Assembly (NCBI GenBank): GCA_903944555.1
Contig: CAJASG010000076.1
Span: forward strand, 1-7,297
Origin: an uncultured beta proteobacterium
GTDB lineage: Bacteria > Pseudomonadota > Gammaproteobacteria > Burkholderiales > Burkholderiaceae_C
Length of the DNA: 7,297 nt
Direction: 5' to 3'
In this document: positions 6,855 through 7,297 of the stretch, piece after piece
Numbering within the stretch: position 1 is the stretch's first letter
Layout of the letters: each line of letters starts with the position of its first letter
Position numbers and translations under genes: made by a program
The notes under the pieces: model-generated
The model's input: only the letters and a program-made list of their open reading frames with translations
Told to the model about the DNA's origin: nothing
The model's database searches: none

Positions 6855-7297
6855 GGCTGACGATGTACCGGAACTTGCCTGATTTTTCGGCCGCAATGCC
6901 GTCCACCAGATCCACCACAATGCGCACCTCGGACCCAAGGCGTTGCTTGAAAACACGTTCGATCTGCACCACGGAATCGGCTGCAAAACCACCATCAACC
7001 ACCAGCAGTACCCGCGTCAGCGCGCGCGACTCCTGCACCACCTTGAACGACTGGATGCCGGCCAGATCGCGCAGAACGTAGATGAGGGCCAAGCCGTGCA
7101 GCACCGTCCCGTCTGCGGCCACCACGAAATCGGTGCTGCGCCCCTGGATGTCTTGCAACAAGGGAAGCCCTCGGCCGCAGGCACAAGGGCTGGTGCCCAG
7201 CACGCCAATATCGCCCGTGCGGTAGCGAATAAAGGGGAAGTCATGGGTGGACAGGTGGGTCACCACAATTTCACCAGCCACCCCGGCAGGCTGCACC
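6847..7297 (-). CDS. PaaK/CapK-like (phenylacetate-CoA ligase family) adenylate-forming enzyme, C-terminal part
   Basis: The 5' part lies beyond the right edge; about 149 C-terminal residues are visible. PFIRYRTGDIGVL matches the adenylate-forming family motif with the ribose-binding Asp (RTGD). CACGRGLPLLQDIQGR and STDFVV follow, as in PaaK/CapK proteins, where the next segment is the small C-terminal domain. A near-terminal SGKFRYIVS supplies a Lys at the position of the catalytic C-domain lysine. Full-length relatives are about 430-460 residues, so roughly two thirds is outside the window. Relatives in capsule and exosortase clusters are thought to activate an acyl group as an adenylate or thioester for glycan decoration; the acyl substrate is unknown. 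Its TGA (6849-6847) lies within the start of the ligase gene, so translation is probably coupled. There is no sign of frameshift in the visible part. Confidence 0.9.
   Translation of the reverse strand, partial: VQPAGVAGEIVVTHLSTHDFPFIRYRTGDIGVLGTSPCACGRGLPLLQDIQGRSTDFVVAADGTVLHGLALIYVLRDLAGIQSFKVVQESRALTRVLLVVDGGFAADSVVQIERVFKQRLGSEVRIVVDLVDGIAAEKSGKFRYIVSHA

Noticed and set aside
6855..6998. 48-residue N-terminal extension of the O-glycosylation ligase (ATG 6998)
   Set aside because: It would lie entirely within the CapK-like coding region and has no hydrophobic or family-like character. The MRD start at 6854 fits the family and gives a normal 8-nt overlap.
1..7297. CRISPR arrays, tRNA/rRNA genes, insertion sequences or toxin-antitoxin genes
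   Set aside because: No direct-repeat arrays, cloverleaf-like segments, transposase motifs or small two-gene modules were seen on reading both strands.

Overview
The window looks like chromosomal DNA from a Burkholderiales betaproteobacterium, most likely Comamonadaceae (Acidovorax/Rhodoferax-like). The grounds are high G+C with G/C-rich third positions, the protein families present, and an AT-rich palindromic intergenic element of a kind I remember from Comamonadaceae genomes. No sequence search was run, so the family placement is by eye. The content fits one end of an exopolysaccharide cluster of the exosortase A (XrtA/PEP-CTERM) type. No exosortase or PEP-CTERM protein is itself visible here.

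Layout: (1) 1-2694, minus strand: one uninterrupted reading frame of 898 codons that runs off the left edge. It encodes a large membrane protein with three diverged VanZ-like units, an Ala/Pro linker, an O-antigen-ligase/polymerase-like half and the start of a beta-rich soluble domain. (2) 2695-2855: a 161-bp divergent intergenic region with no clear promoter or Shine-Dalgarno sequence. (3) 2856-4532, plus strand: an asparagine-synthetase-like enzyme whose synthetase domain is intact but whose glutaminase domain lacks its N-terminal catalytic part. (4) 4533-4607: a short convergent gap holding a 17-bp palindrome and a third copy of its arm. (5) 4608-7297, minus strand: a tightly packed operon read from right to left. 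It contains the C-terminal part of a PaaK/CapK-like adenylate-forming enzyme, an exosortase-A-associated putative O-glycosylation ligase and a polysaccharide deacetylase. The junctions are an 8-nt overlap and a 3-nt gap.

Working model (inference): the genes modify and assemble a surface glycan. The CapK-like protein and the Asn-synthetase-like protein both use acyl-adenylate chemistry and could decorate sugars or acyl groups. The deacetylase would trim N- or O-acetyl groups. Two separate O-antigen-ligase-like membrane proteins could polymerise the glycan or transfer it to lipid or protein. The most notable items are the VanZ(x3)-ligase fusion, the glutaminase-less synthetase and the presence of two different ligase-fold proteins in one short cluster.
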